A stretch of 64,000 bases of DNA from DAOUJI01 sp965237875 (GCA_965237875.1 CBDEGP010000002.1:1860001-1924000); one strand, 5' to 3'. Positions 52,749-62,843 are shown, counted from the stretch's first letter. Notes: generated by a model from the sequence alone, not told the origin. A program made the numbers and translations.

Positions 52749-54041
52749 CTAGGACGCCTCGGTCTTCACGAGTTCGTCTGCGGCGTCGGGTCCTGCGTTT
52801 GATTTCAAGGGTTCCTTAAGCCTGGCGAGTATAGCACATGCGATTACGAGGCACCCAGTGAGACTCAAAATGGCGGCGGGCTGCCCAAGTCCCAATGTGG
52901 CGGCGATAAAAGCCCACATGAACGGGCCTATGACCCGGCCCGTCTTGCCGGCCATGGCGTGAATGGCAAAGAACTCCGCCATTTGCTCACGGGGAGCAAA
53001 TCCTGTCATCACAGGTCTATCCGCCGTGAATATGCCTGCCAGTCCTATTCCGGTCATGCAACCGATAAGCCACCAAAGCCCCTCGGGAAGCCCCATCCAC
53101 GGAATGCCCACGGCGATGAACAACAGCCCCAGCCATACCAGAATAGAAAGCAGCAACACCAGGAACGAACCGTACCGGTCCACCATCCAGCCCCAAATGA
53201 GGGCGCTCGGCACTGCCACGGAGATTCCAACTATCATGATGATCTGAATCTTCCGCTCATCAAGGCCGATGGTCTCAGTGCCATAGCGAACAGCGAAGGC
53301 CGTAACGGTGTTTATTCCCAGCATGTAGAAGAAACGGGCCGCAAGATACGGCCTCAGCCCCGGATACTTCTTCAGACTCCCGGCCACGCCAATGATCTGG
53401 GTGAACGCCAGCGCAAGAGGGTTCCCCGCGTTTCCCGGCCCCTTTGCCTTTCGCCCGTTCTGTTCCTTGAGGAACAGGAAAATCGGGAGAGCGAACAGTA
53501 AGTAGATAAGGGCCAACGCCTTGAACACGAACAGGTAGCCCTTATCCTCAGAAAAGATAAGGGCGCATCCCACCGCGATGAAGGCCCCCAAGTAGCCCAC
53601 TCCGACGCCCAAGCCGGCTATGGCGCCCCGGTTGTTCCGGTTGCTCACTTCCACCAGGAGGGAGTTGTAGAGGATGGTGGCCAACTCCATGCTGGTGAAA
53701 GCCAGGGCAAACAGGGCAAGAGACGATATCAGGCTGCCCTCTCCCACGAACATAGTGGCAGCCACACATATGGCCGCGGCGCCCATCAGATAGGGTTTGC
53801 GGCGGCCTGACTGGTCGGAGAGGGCGCCTATGATGGGAGAGGCCAGCAGGACCACCGCCATTGTCGCAGCCAGAGTGTAACCGACCGTGACGTCATCCCC
53901 GGCCCATAGCGGGAACACCATGCCAACAATGCCCATCCAGAAGACAACGTTGGCCACCTCAAATGAGATCCACCCGCCGACAGCGAGCCGCCCGGGTTTG
54001 GACTCGGTCAACTCACCGTCTTTCGCAGCGCCGGTTTCCAA
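52749..54041 (-). CDS. Major facilitator (UMF1/Atg22-like) transporter
   Basis: 430 residues, about twelve hydrophobic segments. The MFS loop 2-3 motif appears as GALSDQSGRRKPYL. VANVVFWMGIVGMVFPLW is the first span, and the central loop has FLKEQNGRKAKG. The closeness to the UMF1 group (vacuolar basic amino acid transporter-like) rests on SFEVANVVF and the GIGLAGIFTADRPVMTGFAPREQMAEFFAI region. The start is a TTG at 54041. Substrate unknown. It lies 21 bp downstream of the STAND gene start and on the same strand, so it is probably a separate unit upstream. Confidence 0.85.
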   Translation of the reverse strand: METGAAKDGELTESKPGRLAVGGWISFEVANVVFWMGIVGMVFPLWAGDDVTVGYTLAATMAVVLLASPIIGALSDQSGRRKPYLMGAAAICVAATMFVGEGSLISSLALFALAFTSMELATILYNSLLVEVSNRNNRGAIAGLGVGVGYLGAFIAVGCALIFSEDKGYLFVFKALALIYLLFALPIFLFLKEQNGRKAKGPGNAGNPLALAFTQIIGVAGSLKKYPGLRPYLAARFFYMLGINTVTAFAVRYGTETIGLDERKIQIIMIVGISVAVPSALIWGWMVDRYGSFLVLLLSILVWLGLLFIAVGIPWMGLPEGLWWLIGCMTGIGLAGIFTADRPVMTGFAPREQMAEFFAIHAMAGKTGRVIGPFMWAFIAATLGLGQPAAILSLTGCLVIACAILARLKEPLKSNAGPDAADELVKTEAS

Positions 54042-54078
54042 CCTAGATTACACCCCGACCTTCTAAGGAGCGCAAACG

Positions 54079-54297
54079 ATGCGCGGGGATGACCATGTCC
54101 GTGGAAATGCCGTTGGTAGTTATACCATAGTCCGGACGCCAATACCCGACAGGCAGGTCACTATTCTGGAAACAATCGTCGATGGGCCAAGCTCGACTGC
54201 CGCTTGGCGACGGGACCGACAATGTCAGCGAGGCGGCCCGGCGGATAGGGACATAGGTGATATCATGGCGCCAATCCGGAGGAAATCTATCCGTTGA
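54079..54297 (+). CDS. Possible small upstream reading frame coupled to comEC
   Basis: A 72-residue frame with AAGGAG 9 bp before its ATG. Its TGA overlaps the TTG start of comEC (TTGA), a pattern typical of translational coupling. The product is rich in Arg and Asp, with no recognised domain. Codon use looks unremarkable and the frame could be chance. It is listed only because of the RBS and the overlap. Confidence 0.3.
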   Translation: MRGDDHVRGNAVGSYTIVRTPIPDRQVTILETIVDGPSSTAAWRRDRQCQRGGPADRDIGDIMAPIRRKSIR

Positions 54298-56747
54298 AGC
54301 TCGTATATCTGGCGGCGGCGTGGCTTGCAGGGCTTTTCGTGGGGCTGGAGCTGGAGGTTCCTCTGCCTGCGCTGGGCTTGCTGGCCCTGGCTGTCGCCTC
54401 CGGCGGAGCCATGTTGGCCGCCCTGCGTTTGCCGGCGTCCGCCCCGGTCTTGTTGGCGGCGATGGTCCTCCTGGGAGCGCTGCGGGGAGACCTCTCCGGC
54501 CCCTCGCCCGGATTGCAGGCGGGATCCGGCCCTGTCTCGCTCAGGGGGACGATAGTCAACGACCCCGTTCCTTCTGCCACGGGAGCGCTGTTCGACTTCG
54601 ATGTGGAGCAGGCTGACTCGGGCGACGGCTGGGAGCCCCAGAGAGACCGGGTCAGAGCGTTGGCGGAGCCGACCGACGAGCTGGTTCGAACCAGGAACGC
54701 GCCCTACTTCAAATACGGCGACAGGCTGGAATTAGCGGGCAGTCTGGTCGAGCCTGAGCCTTTCGGGGGCTTCGACTATCCCACCTACCTGGCCAACCAG
54801 GGCATCCATTGGACCATGTTCAACCCTGAAGTACGCCTTATTGGGGAGGGCGCCGGGAACCCGTTGACAGGGAAACTTCTGGACGCCAGGCATAGCCTGG
54901 CCCGGAGCCTCGACAAGTCGCTGCCCGAACCTCATGGAGCGTTGTCCAAAACTCTTCTCCTGGGAATACGGGGGCGCCTTCACCCGGAGGTGGAGGACGA
55001 TTTCCGCTCTTCAGGGGCGTCCCATCTGTTGGCCATATCCGGGCTTCACGTGGGGGTCATTCTCATCATGGCTCTCTGGTTGGCGACCCAGCTGTTCGGC
55101 CGGAGGTGGAATATCCACCTTATTCTGGCGGCCGCCGCCGTCTGGGCCTACGCGCTGATAGCGGGGCTGCCTCCGTCGGCGGAACGGGCGGCAATCATGG
55201 GCACGGTCTATCTGGCGGCGTGGGGCCTGGGAAGGTCCAGGAGCGCCGTCCCAGCGTTGGCTCTAGCCGCAGTCGCAATGACAGCCGTGGACCCCGGCGC
55301 TTTGACGCAGACCTCTTTCCAGCTGAGTTTTGCAGCTATGGCTGGAATAGCGGCGCTGTTTTCCTTTGACATCCCCGGACTGACCGGCGACTCTCCCAGC
55401 GCGGGACTCAAGGCCGCAATCAAACGGGCCGCAACAGCCGCTGTCGCCGTCTCCCTGGCCGCAACCATCGCCACGCTGCCCCTTGTGGCGTTCAACTTCC
55501 ACCAGGTCCCTACGCTGGGGATTTTGGTCACTCTGATAGCCCTTCCGTTCCTCCCTCTCATATTGGCGGCATCCGGGGCCGCCGCCGTGGGCGGCCTGAT
55601 CAGCGACGGCCTGGGGGAGGCCCTGGGGTGGATAGCCTGGGCGCCCCTGGAGTACCTGCTTCAGGCGGTTGGCATTGCCTCAGAGGTCCCCGGCTCCACC
55701 GTCTCCGTGCCTGAGTTCTCCGGGTCGTTGGTGTGGGTCTACTATGGAGTCCTGGCGGCGACGGTCGTGGGCCTGTCCCATCGCCGGATCAACCTGAAGT
55801 CGCTTTGGGAACGGATGAGAACGACACCGACGCCGGCGCCGACCCCGCAAGCGGGAACGCCAGCGGAAACGTCGGGAATAGCCCCGGCGTTTCTTATCAC
55901 GGCGGTTGCGCTGGCGGTGTTGGCCGGAGCCCTCTGGCACGGTCTAGCGTCCCGCCCCGACAGTCTGCTGCGCGTCCGAATCATGGACGTAGGTCAGGGC
56001 GACGCCATCCTGGTGCAAGCTCCATCCGGGACCCGTACGCTTATCGACGGAGGAGCCGGGCCGGGGACCGGGGTAGACGGGTTGGGCCGGGCTCTTCCAT
56101 TCTGGGACCGCCGGTTGGACATGGTTGTCCTTACCCATGCCGACCTAGACCACTTCGGCGGTCTGACGGAGGTCGTGAGACGGTATGACGTGGACCGAGC
56201 ACTGGAAAACGGTCTGCCTTCCGACGGCTCCCTTTTCATGGCATGGCGGCAAGAGCTGTCCAAGTCCGACGCCCCAGAACTTATGACGGCCGTCCAGGGC
56301 CAGAGAATCGACCTGGGAGGCGGGGCGCTTCTGGAGGTGTTGGCGCCGCCTCCTGAACAGATAATCGGCTCGGGTTCCGCCGACAACAACAATGGCGTCG
56401 TGCTGCGCCTGGTCTACGGCCAGGTAAGCTTTCTGCTGGCCGCCGACATAGAGGCTGAGGCTGAGAAGGAATTGGTGGCTTCCGAGGTCGACCTGAAAAG
56501 CGCTGTGCTCAAAGTGGCCCACCACGGGAGCCGCACGTCCACTACGCCTTCTTTCCTCAGGGCTGTCAGCCCAGCGGCGGCGGTAGTCTCGGCGGGAGCC
56601 GAAAATCCCTTCGGCCACCCCCACGACGACGTGATCGAAAGGCTCGATGCAATGCCGGGCAGTGACTATACGTATGTGACTTCCGAACACGGAGACGTGG
56701 AGTTCACCACCGACGGCAGGCGGCTATGGGCGACAACTCAACGATGA
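54294..56747 (+). CDS. comEC: ComEC/Rec2-family DNA uptake channel protein
   Basis: 817 residues. N-terminal DUF4131-like OB region (residues 1-180), then the ComEC competence domain with many membrane helices (LLAISGLHVGVILIMALWLA, TQTSFQLSFAAMAGIAALFSF), and a C-terminal metallo-beta-lactamase-like domain starting near residue 560. It has MDVGQGDAILVQ, THADLDHFGGL and VAHHGSRTSTTPSF as metal-site motifs, and GHPHDDVIERL. The start is TTG at 54294 with GGAGGA upstream. By family it transports single-stranded DNA into the cell. ComEA and pilus genes are not in the window. Confidence 0.93.
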   Translation: MKLVYLAAAWLAGLFVGLELEVPLPALGLLALAVASGGAMLAALRLPASAPVLLAAMVLLGALRGDLSGPSPGLQAGSGPVSLRGTIVNDPVPSATGALFDFDVEQADSGDGWEPQRDRVRALAEPTDELVRTRNAPYFKYGDRLELAGSLVEPEPFGGFDYPTYLANQGIHWTMFNPEVRLIGEGAGNPLTGKLLDARHSLARSLDKSLPEPHGALSKTLLLGIRGRLHPEVEDDFRSSGASHLLAISGLHVGVILIMALWLATQLFGRRWNIHLILAAAAVWAYALIAGLPPSAERAAIMGTVYLAAWGLGRSRSAVPALALAAVAMTAVDPGALTQTSFQLSFAAMAGIAALFSFDIPGLTGDSPSAGLKAAIKRAATAAVAVSLAATIATLPLVAFNFHQVPTLGILVTLIALPFLPLILAASGAAAVGGLISDGLGEALGWIAWAPLEYLLQAVGIASEVPGSTVSVPEFSGSLVWVYYGVLAATVVGLSHRRINLKSLWERMRTTPTPAPTPQAGTPAETSGIAPAFLITAVALAVLAGALWHGLASRPDSLLRVRIMDVGQGDAILVQAPSGTRTLIDGGAGPGTGVDGLGRALPFWDRRLDMVVLTHADLDHFGGLTEVVRRYDVDRALENGLPSDGSLFMAWRQELSKSDAPELMTAVQGQRIDLGGGALLEVLAPPPEQIIGSGSADNNNGVVLRLVYGQVSFLLAADIEAEAEKELVASEVDLKSAVLKVAHHGSRTSTTPSFLRAVSPAAAVVSAGAENPFGHPHDDVIERLDAMPGSDYTYVTSEHGDVEFTTDGRRLWATTQR

Positions 56748-56812
56748 TTCCCTGCCATGTTCGCATAGCGCCGCTCTGAGGGCCTTTGCTTTGATATGAT
56801 AGGCTGAACTTC

Positions 56813-59800
56813 ATGGAGTGTCCGGCATGTTCATACCAGAACCGCGAACCGCTGCTTAGATGTCCTAGCTGTGGGCGGTTCTACGACAGGGCCGAGCTTG
56901 AGAAGCTCCATCATCTCCGTTTCCTGAGAGCGCGCCTGCAAAGCTGGAGAGAGCAGGGTGTCAGGCTGCTTTTCCCCGGCAGGACAATAAATGACATCAG
57001 CCGGGTTATCTCCGACATCGACCAGGAGATAACGGAAACAGGCGAGCGTATCGGCATACATGGAGGTCCGGCGGAAGCTGCGGCCCCTGCCGCTCCCCGC
57101 CCGCAGGAGCCCTCGGCGCATACCCCAACGGTTGTCCCGCAGCCTTCAGTTCCCCCACGCCATCCCGCCTTGGCCCGTCCTCCGGTCGGAGCGCGGACTG
57201 TCCAGGCCAGGTTCGAGGCGGCGCCAAGGGCGGAGGGACTCCGGTGGTCCAGTCCTTCAATTTCGTGGGCGAAAGTCGGCGAAGCGCTTCTCTCCCGCCG
57301 TTCCCTTCAGGCGTTCCTCTACATAGGCGCCGTTCTCTTCGTAGTGTCGGCTCTGGTGCTCGTTGTTCGCCTCTGGGACGACCTCCATTGGGCAGGCCGG
57401 CAGGCGATTCTGGCGGCTGGCATGGTCGGCCTTTTCTGGGTCGGTTACCAAGTGCGGGAAAAGATGGGCCTCTGGCTCTCCGGCGGAGCGATTATGGACA
57501 TCGCCGCCCTGTGGGTCCCACTTAACGTTGCCGTTCTGCTGTTTCAATTCATGGGATGGGAAGGCGGCGCTTCCGTCCCCGGCCTCGACATCCCACTGGG
57601 TCTGGCGCCGGTGGGGTGGATGACCATCGCCTTGGTCTCGGCGCCCGTTCACGCTTACTTGTCCTATAGATTCAACCTGCTGTTCTTGGTCCATACGGCC
57701 GCAATCGCCGGGGCCGGCGCCGTCATCGCAGCCTTGGCCGCTCTTGGGGCGCCTGTGGGATGGCAGCTGGCGGGGGCAAGCTTCTTAAGCCCCCTGTACG
57801 CTGTTTTAGTCGCATTTCTGGCCAAAAGAGAACGGCCAGCGGCGGCGGCCCATCTCATGGCCTTTACTCATTTCACAGTCCGCGCCGTTTCAATGGCGAT
57901 AGCCGTCATGGCCTCGCTGGATGAAGCGCCCTGGGGGGCCTTTACCGCAGTCACCTGGGCGTTGTTCGCCTTCTACGCCACATCCTATTGGGTGGACAAG
58001 AAGGAGGCCCATCGCCATCTTACCGCGGTGGCGCTGCCATTGGCCGTCCTGACCACGTTGGCTGTGCACACCCCGATCCCTATGGCCTGGTACAACGTCG
58101 TCCTGGTGTCCGGGGCGGCCGTATATATGGGAGCGGTCAAGCTCCTGCAGTCCAGGGGTGTATGGCCGAGGACAGAGTGGAAAGCGGCCATTGGGGCCTA
58201 TTCCATATCCATCAACCCGGCAGACGCTGTTGTGGGCGCCATGTCCATAGCCGCAGTGGCCTGGCCCATAGCCACCGTCCCCAGCGCCGCCACGACGATT
58301 TACGCTCTGGCGGCGTTGACCGCTTTGGGCGCAGCGCTGAACCGAAATGAACGGCTTGCCATCGCCTCAACCGTATTTCTTTTCACCGCCGTGGGACTGA
58401 CTCTCTACTGGACGGAAGCGGGCCTCCATTGGAGGGCTATGGCCTTAGCGCCCTTGGCCTTGCTTTTCCTGGCCGGCTCGGAAGTCGGACTGGCGTTGAC
58501 AGGGCAAAGAGCCAGACGGACCCGGGAAATCCTGGACCCGGCGAACGCGCAGTCCATGGTTGAAAGCGGGCCGTCCGGGGCTTTCGTCAGGCCGTTCTTT
58601 GTTTCGGGGGCGGCTTCGGCGATTGCAGCCATGATTTTTGGCGCTTTTGACCTCTTTACCGTCGGAGGAGGGGCCACTGACGGAGAGGGCGGCGGACTGC
58701 AGTTCGTTGGAGCGGACCCGGCCCCATGGACCTACCTGATGGTCGCGGGCCTGCTTGGCGTCTGGGCCTATCTGCGCAGGAACAACATCTTCTCCCTTGC
58801 CGCCGCATTGTCGTTCCTGGCATTTGCGCTGCTGCTGTCCGGGCGAGGTTTCTTCCTGGGAGTGGACCTGACTCAGGAATGGCTCTTCATGGTTCTTGGG
58901 GTCCTGTCGGCGCCGTACCTGATCATCGGTCTGGCGCTGGACCGGGTGAGGTCGGACCATTCCAAGGTGTTCCATGCCGTGGGGCATGCGTTGCTTCTGG
59001 CCGCCATCTTCGGGACCATTCCCCATAAGGACCTGAACGTCGCCGCCGTGGGCATAGCCGCCGCCGCGTATGCCTTTTCGTCCTATCTGACCCATCGCAA
59101 CAGTAGTCACTCTTTGGGAAACTTCATCGGGGCCTATGCTTCCAGCCTGTTCATTTACTTGGCCATTGGGACCGCTGCGGCCCTGGTCATGCTGGGCGTG
59201 AGCTACGCAGACCCGGGTCCGGGTTGGTACGGCCTGGCGGCGGCGGGGCTCTCCACGGCAATTTTGGTGTACGGTCACGCAGCCCAGGCCAGGGGATGGT
59301 CCCACCACATTCACCTGCACGGGCGCCTGTACGGCATCGGCGTTGCATGGTCGGCGGCGGCTGTCGGCGTGTCCGCCACGGACCCCACCCTTCGTGTAGC
59401 TGTTTCCGGCTTGTTGGCGCTGGTCTATCTGGGTTCCGCCGGTTACACGCGCCAGGCCCTTTGGGTATATCCGGCGTCTATTCTGGTCGCGACGGCAATG
59501 GCGTTCGCCATGCTCAGAGCCGACATACAGCCGGGCATGATCGGAGTCGGCTTGACGGGACTGGCCACCTTGATGGGGGCGGCAAGCCTGGCAAGGCGAC
59601 CGGACGGCGACCGGTCGTGGTCGCGCGCAGCGCTGATCGCTCCCGAATCGGCTGCCTTGCCGCTGACGCTGGTCGGGGCATTGGCGGCCCTCGCAGGGGT
59701 CGGCCTTGCCGGAGCGGATGCGAAACCCGTGGCTGTGGCGGCGTTGGCCGTTTCATCCGTCTATTTCCTAACGTCCGCCGTCTACTTCCGGACCAGCCTG

Positions 59801-61426
59801 CTCCTCTACCCAATGGTTGGCCTTCTAGCTTCGTCATACGGCGTGGGGCTCACCATCTCCGGGGTCGAAACGCCATATTACGGTGTTCTAGTCCTGCCCG
59901 GGGCGGCTCTTTCCATGATAATCGGCCTTATCTTGTCCCAATATCCGAGACTAGGGAGCCCAAAGGACTGGTTCTTAAGGACTCGATCCCATATCCAGAC
60001 GTTCTCCGATATTCCGTCGTGGCTTGGCGAACCAGGGGCGCCGTTCGTTCTAGCGGCTTACGCGGGGAGTCTAGCGGCCATTTCAGCTTCCGCCGGGACC
60101 GAATGGCCCCTGTTCGGAGCTTTTCTAGCTGCTGCGTTCCTCTTTGGATACTCGGCCTCGAGATACAGGGCTCCACTGTGGATGTTTGCGGCCCTGGCGG
60201 CGGTCCATGGGGCCTTTCTCCGCCTCCTTTTCAACGTCGATGAAAACATGTCTACGGGGGAGGTTGGAGGCTACTGGGTCCTGCTGACGGCGCTTCTGGC
60301 GTTGGGAGGCGCCTTGGCTGCCAGGAACTGGAGTACGATAGTCCTGAACGTCATAAAAGGCCGGCCGCCTAGCATTCGGGATGCGGCTTCCGATTGGGTG
60401 CTTCCCTGGGCGTCGTTCGCATTGCTGGGAGCGCCCGTTTCCACTGCGTTGGCTTCTTTCGACCCAATGACGGGACTATTGGCCGGACTGGTCTATGGCG
60501 CAGCCCTTGGGGGAATCGCCTTTTACGTCAGGAGCGAGTGGACGGCCTGGGCTTCTCTGGCCTTCCTGGGTCTAGGCTTTGGCCACGGCATGGACCTGGC
60601 GAATGTCCCGGCGCTCGACATCCCCATCTATATTGCGGCCATCGCCGTTGTAATCACGGCCTTGAGATATGCCCAGCGCCTGTCAAGTGCGGAGCTGGGA
60701 AGCCCGATTGCAGACTCATGGAACAGACCCCTCCGTTATGCCAGCTACGCCATATTCGTTTGCGTTCCGTTCATCGGCCTGGGTTTGTGGGGTTCAAACG
60801 GCGGAGCAACGGACGACCTGCAGCCTCTTGTGTTGACACTGGCCGTAGTGGGACTGGGGCTGGCCGGAGCCGCCTACGTTGACCGGCTGAAGCGGATGGC
60901 CTACGTAGGAGTCGCGGTCCTTATAGCGTCGTACATGACCCAGCTCGTCATCTTCGATCAGGGCCAGCCCCAGCTTTTCGTCGGGCCTGCGGCCTTGTTC
61001 CTCCTGGCCGTGACGTACTTCGAGCGCCAGTATCGTCGTTCCATGCCTGTGGCCGCCATCGAGGCGGCGGGAATCTTGTTGCTGCTGGGCGTGACCTTCC
61101 TGCAATCTCTTGGGTTGTTCACCTATGGAGTGGACGGGCACATCTATGAGTTCATCCTGGTGTTCGAGTCATTGGCGGTGATTGCCTGGGGCGCGGCCCT
61201 CCGCTGGAAGAGGCCGTTCTTCGGAGGAATAGCGGCTTTCGGCGCCAACCTCGTCGTGCTCATATTCAATCCGTTGGTGCAGGCGGGCTCGCCGACCCTC
61301 ATGTGGGCGATTTTCGGCGGTCTTGGCGCCGTCCTCTTGGCGGCGGCGGCTTACCTCGAGAGAAACAGGGAAAAGACGTCGGCGGCTTTTCGACGAATTG
61401 CAGACCGGTTGGACACCTGGGAATGA
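56813..61426 (+). CDS. Giant polytopic membrane protein with N-terminal zinc ribbon (SCO7613-like)
   Basis: 1,537 residues. A zinc ribbon at the N-terminus (Cys3, Cys6, Cys17, Cys20) is followed by a helical linker (RFLRARLQSWREQGVRLL). A Pro-rich segment and more than 30 predicted membrane helices run to the end. The motif FLYIGAVLFVVSALVLVVRLWDDLHWAGRQ resembles DUF2157 membrane proteins, and the overall design matches the SCO7613 C-terminal domain family of actinobacteria. Function unknown. It is placed 66 bp after comEC and followed 10 bp later by a small zinc-ribbon gene. Confidence 0.85.
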   Translation: MECPACSYQNREPLLRCPSCGRFYDRAELEKLHHLRFLRARLQSWREQGVRLLFPGRTINDISRVISDIDQEITETGERIGIHGGPAEAAAPAAPRPQEPSAHTPTVVPQPSVPPRHPALARPPVGARTVQARFEAAPRAEGLRWSSPSISWAKVGEALLSRRSLQAFLYIGAVLFVVSALVLVVRLWDDLHWAGRQAILAAGMVGLFWVGYQVREKMGLWLSGGAIMDIAALWVPLNVAVLLFQFMGWEGGASVPGLDIPLGLAPVGWMTIALVSAPVHAYLSYRFNLLFLVHTAAIAGAGAVIAALAALGAPVGWQLAGASFLSPLYAVLVAFLAKRERPAAAAHLMAFTHFTVRAVSMAIAVMASLDEAPWGAFTAVTWALFAFYATSYWVDKKEAHRHLTAVALPLAVLTTLAVHTPIPMAWYNVVLVSGAAVYMGAVKLLQSRGVWPRTEWKAAIGAYSISINPADAVVGAMSIAAVAWPIATVPSAATTIYALAALTALGAALNRNERLAIASTVFLFTAVGLTLYWTEAGLHWRAMALAPLALLFLAGSEVGLALTGQRARRTREILDPANAQSMVESGPSGAFVRPFFVSGAASAIAAMIFGAFDLFTVGGGATDGEGGGLQFVGADPAPWTYLMVAGLLGVWAYLRRNNIFSLAAALSFLAFALLLSGRGFFLGVDLTQEWLFMVLGVLSAPYLIIGLALDRVRSDHSKVFHAVGHALLLAAIFGTIPHKDLNVAAVGIAAAAYAFSSYLTHRNSSHSLGNFIGAYASSLFIYLAIGTAAALVMLGVSYADPGPGWYGLAAAGLSTAILVYGHAAQARGWSHHIHLHGRLYGIGVAWSAAAVGVSATDPTLRVAVSGLLALVYLGSAGYTRQALWVYPASILVATAMAFAMLRADIQPGMIGVGLTGLATLMGAASLARRPDGDRSWSRAALIAPESAALPLTLVGALAALAGVGLAGADAKPVAVAALAVSSVYFLTSAVYFRTSLLLYPMVGLLASSYGVGLTISGVETPYYGVLVLPGAALSMIIGLILSQYPRLGSPKDWFLRTRSHIQTFSDIPSWLGEPGAPFVLAAYAGSLAAISASAGTEWPLFGAFLAAAFLFGYSASRYRAPLWMFAALAAVHGAFLRLLFNVDENMSTGEVGGYWVLLTALLALGGALAARNWSTIVLNVIKGRPPSIRDAASDWVLPWASFALLGAPVSTALASFDPMTGLLAGLVYGAALGGIAFYVRSEWTAWASLAFLGLGFGHGMDLANVPALDIPIYIAAIAVVITALRYAQRLSSAELGSPIADSWNRPLRYASYAIFVCVPFIGLGLWGSNGGATDDLQPLVLTLAVVGLGLAGAAYVDRLKRMAYVGVAVLIASYMTQLVIFDQGQPQLFVGPAALFLLAVTYFERQYRRSMPVAAIEAAGILLLLGVTFLQSLGLFTYGVDGHIYEFILVFESLAVIAWGAALRWKRPFFGGIAAFGANLVVLIFNPLVQAGSPTLMWAIFGGLGAVLLAAAAYLERNREKTSAAFRRIADRLDTWE

Positions 61427-61436
61427 GTCCATAGAC

Positions 61437-61601
61437 ATGGAAAACGAAGACCCCGAAGTACGCCTCTCCTGCCCTGAATGCGGGACCTCGGTTGTTGCAA
61501 GTCGCATCAGAAGGTTCTGCGGCCAATGCGGGACTCGTCTCTGGGTCTCGCTCGACAATCCTTGGGAGCCGCCAAGGGGCTCCGGCCCTCCCCGGCTGTA
61601 G
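61437..61601 (+). CDS. Small zinc-ribbon protein
   Basis: 54 residues with Cys12, Cys15, Cys28 and Cys31 (CPEC and CGQC), a rubredoxin-like zinc knuckle. It begins 10 bp after the end of the giant membrane protein, whose own N-terminus carries a similar ribbon. No strong SD is visible, so translation may be coupled to the upstream gene. Its stop lies in a hairpin (TCCCCGGCT and AGCCGGGGA, 61589-61608). Confidence 0.55.
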   Translation: MENEDPEVRLSCPECGTSVVASRIRRFCGQCGTRLWVSLDNPWEPPRGSGPPRL

Positions 61602-61608
61602 CCGGGGA
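61589..61608 (+). terminator. Hairpin at the end of the zinc-ribbon gene
   Basis: TCCCCGGCT at 61589-61597 pairs with AGCCGGGGA at 61600-61608 around the central GT. It encloses the stop codon. It lacks a T-run, so it is only a possible terminator. Confidence 0.3.
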
Positions 61609-61673
61609 CCTGTGCCTGCGTCCGGCGCCGCCGCCGTTGGACCGGTCTCACGCCGCAATGCCTGGATTTGGGC

Positions 61674-61679
61674 TATAAT
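61674..61679 (+). promoter_or_regulatory. Perfect -10 hexamer before the second LLM oxidoreductase
   Basis: TATAAT, 33 bp before the ATG, with GGGC directly upstream. The same GGGCTATAAT string occurs before the DUF1232-like gene near 2014. No good -35 at 17 bp. Confidence 0.4.
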
Positions 61680-61712
61680 AGGGACTGACATCAACGACGG
61701 GAAGGTGCAATC

Positions 61713-62801
61713 ATGAAATTCGGCGTGTTTACCATAGTTCCCTGGCACGAGAGCGTATCCCAGGAAAGAGCGCTTAACGAGTCCCTGGAAATCATCGAAA
61801 TGGCCGACGAACTCGGTATAGACGAGGTGTGGCTGGGTGAACACAGGTTCTCCAGGCATGGGCTCTTGTCCGGCATCTTCTCCTTTGCCGGAGCAGTGGC
61901 GGCCCGCACCAAGAGGCTGCGCATCGGCACCGCCGTTGTAGTGCTGCCCCTGCACAATCCCATCCACGTCGCCGAAGAGATGGCCATGCTGGACGTGATC
62001 ACCGGAGGGCGCATAGAGTTCGGAATGGGGTCGGGCTATCAGCGTCAAGAGTTCGACGGCATGGGGATCGACATCACCACCTCCCGGGAGCGCTTCAGAG
62101 AATCGGTGGACGTCATCCAAAAAAGCTGGACCGAGGAAACTCTGACCTTCCACGGCAAATTCACCCACGTAGACGACATCTGGGTAATACCCAAGCCGAT
62201 ACAAAAGCCCCACCCTCCCATGTACGTCGCCGTAAGCACCAGCCCAGCCACCATCGACTGGGCCGCCAGCCGTCAGGTCCAGCCCATATTGGGCGGGCCG
62301 ACGGACATTCTGGGGCAGGCCCCGGACACCCTGAGGTTGTGGCGGGACAAGATGGAAGAGTACGGCCACCCCCACGAACACCTGTCCCCGCCCATGTCCA
62401 AAAACATTTACGTGGCTCCCACCAAGGAGGAGGCCGAAAAGGACCCTATTGGGCTGGACGATTTCGCATGGCGCATCCTGAAGGCCACCGGGGCTTCAGG
62501 CAACCCCGTCGGAATGCCAACGGACAAAAACGGCAACCTGCCTCCGGGCTACGAGGCCTGGGCCGGACGACAGCGCGACCGAGAGCGTAGGGACGATCCC
62601 GGGCACGCCGGGCTGCCGCCCCTAAGGGGCGCTCCCGACATGGTGATCGAAGCCATGCAGGCAGTTAAGGATGCCGGAATCGATCACATCTTCTCCAATT
62701 TCGGCTTCCCCGGCCTGCCCCACGAGAAGACCATGCGCTCCCTGGAGTTGTTCGCAACGAAAGTGATGCCCCACTTCAAGGAGGCTCCGGCCAGGGTCTA
62801 G
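61713..62801 (+). CDS. LLM class flavin-dependent oxidoreductase
   Basis: 362 residues with the luciferase-like fold. Motifs are MADELGIDEVWLGEHRFSRHG, RLRIGTAVVVLPLHNPIHVAEEMAMLDVITGGRIEFGMGSGYQ and HPPMYVAVSTSPATIDWAA. It is a bacterial luciferase-type monooxygenase (FMN-dependent). GGAAGGTG lies before the ATG, and a TATAAT farther upstream. It is only distantly similar to the 280-residue enzyme at 38147, with an additional loop near residues 240-290. Substrate unknown. Multiple LLM genes in a small window agree with lineages that expand this family. Confidence 0.93.
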   Translation: MKFGVFTIVPWHESVSQERALNESLEIIEMADELGIDEVWLGEHRFSRHGLLSGIFSFAGAVAARTKRLRIGTAVVVLPLHNPIHVAEEMAMLDVITGGRIEFGMGSGYQRQEFDGMGIDITTSRERFRESVDVIQKSWTEETLTFHGKFTHVDDIWVIPKPIQKPHPPMYVAVSTSPATIDWAASRQVQPILGGPTDILGQAPDTLRLWRDKMEEYGHPHEHLSPPMSKNIYVAPTKEEAEKDPIGLDDFAWRILKATGASGNPVGMPTDKNGNLPPGYEAWAGRQRDRERRDDPGHAGLPPLRGAPDMVIEAMQAVKDAGIDHIFSNFGFPGLPHEKTMRSLELFATKVMPHFKEAPARV

Positions 62802-62843
62802 GGAACAAGCTCTCCCCATCGGCGACCTTTGCGGAACCCCCTC

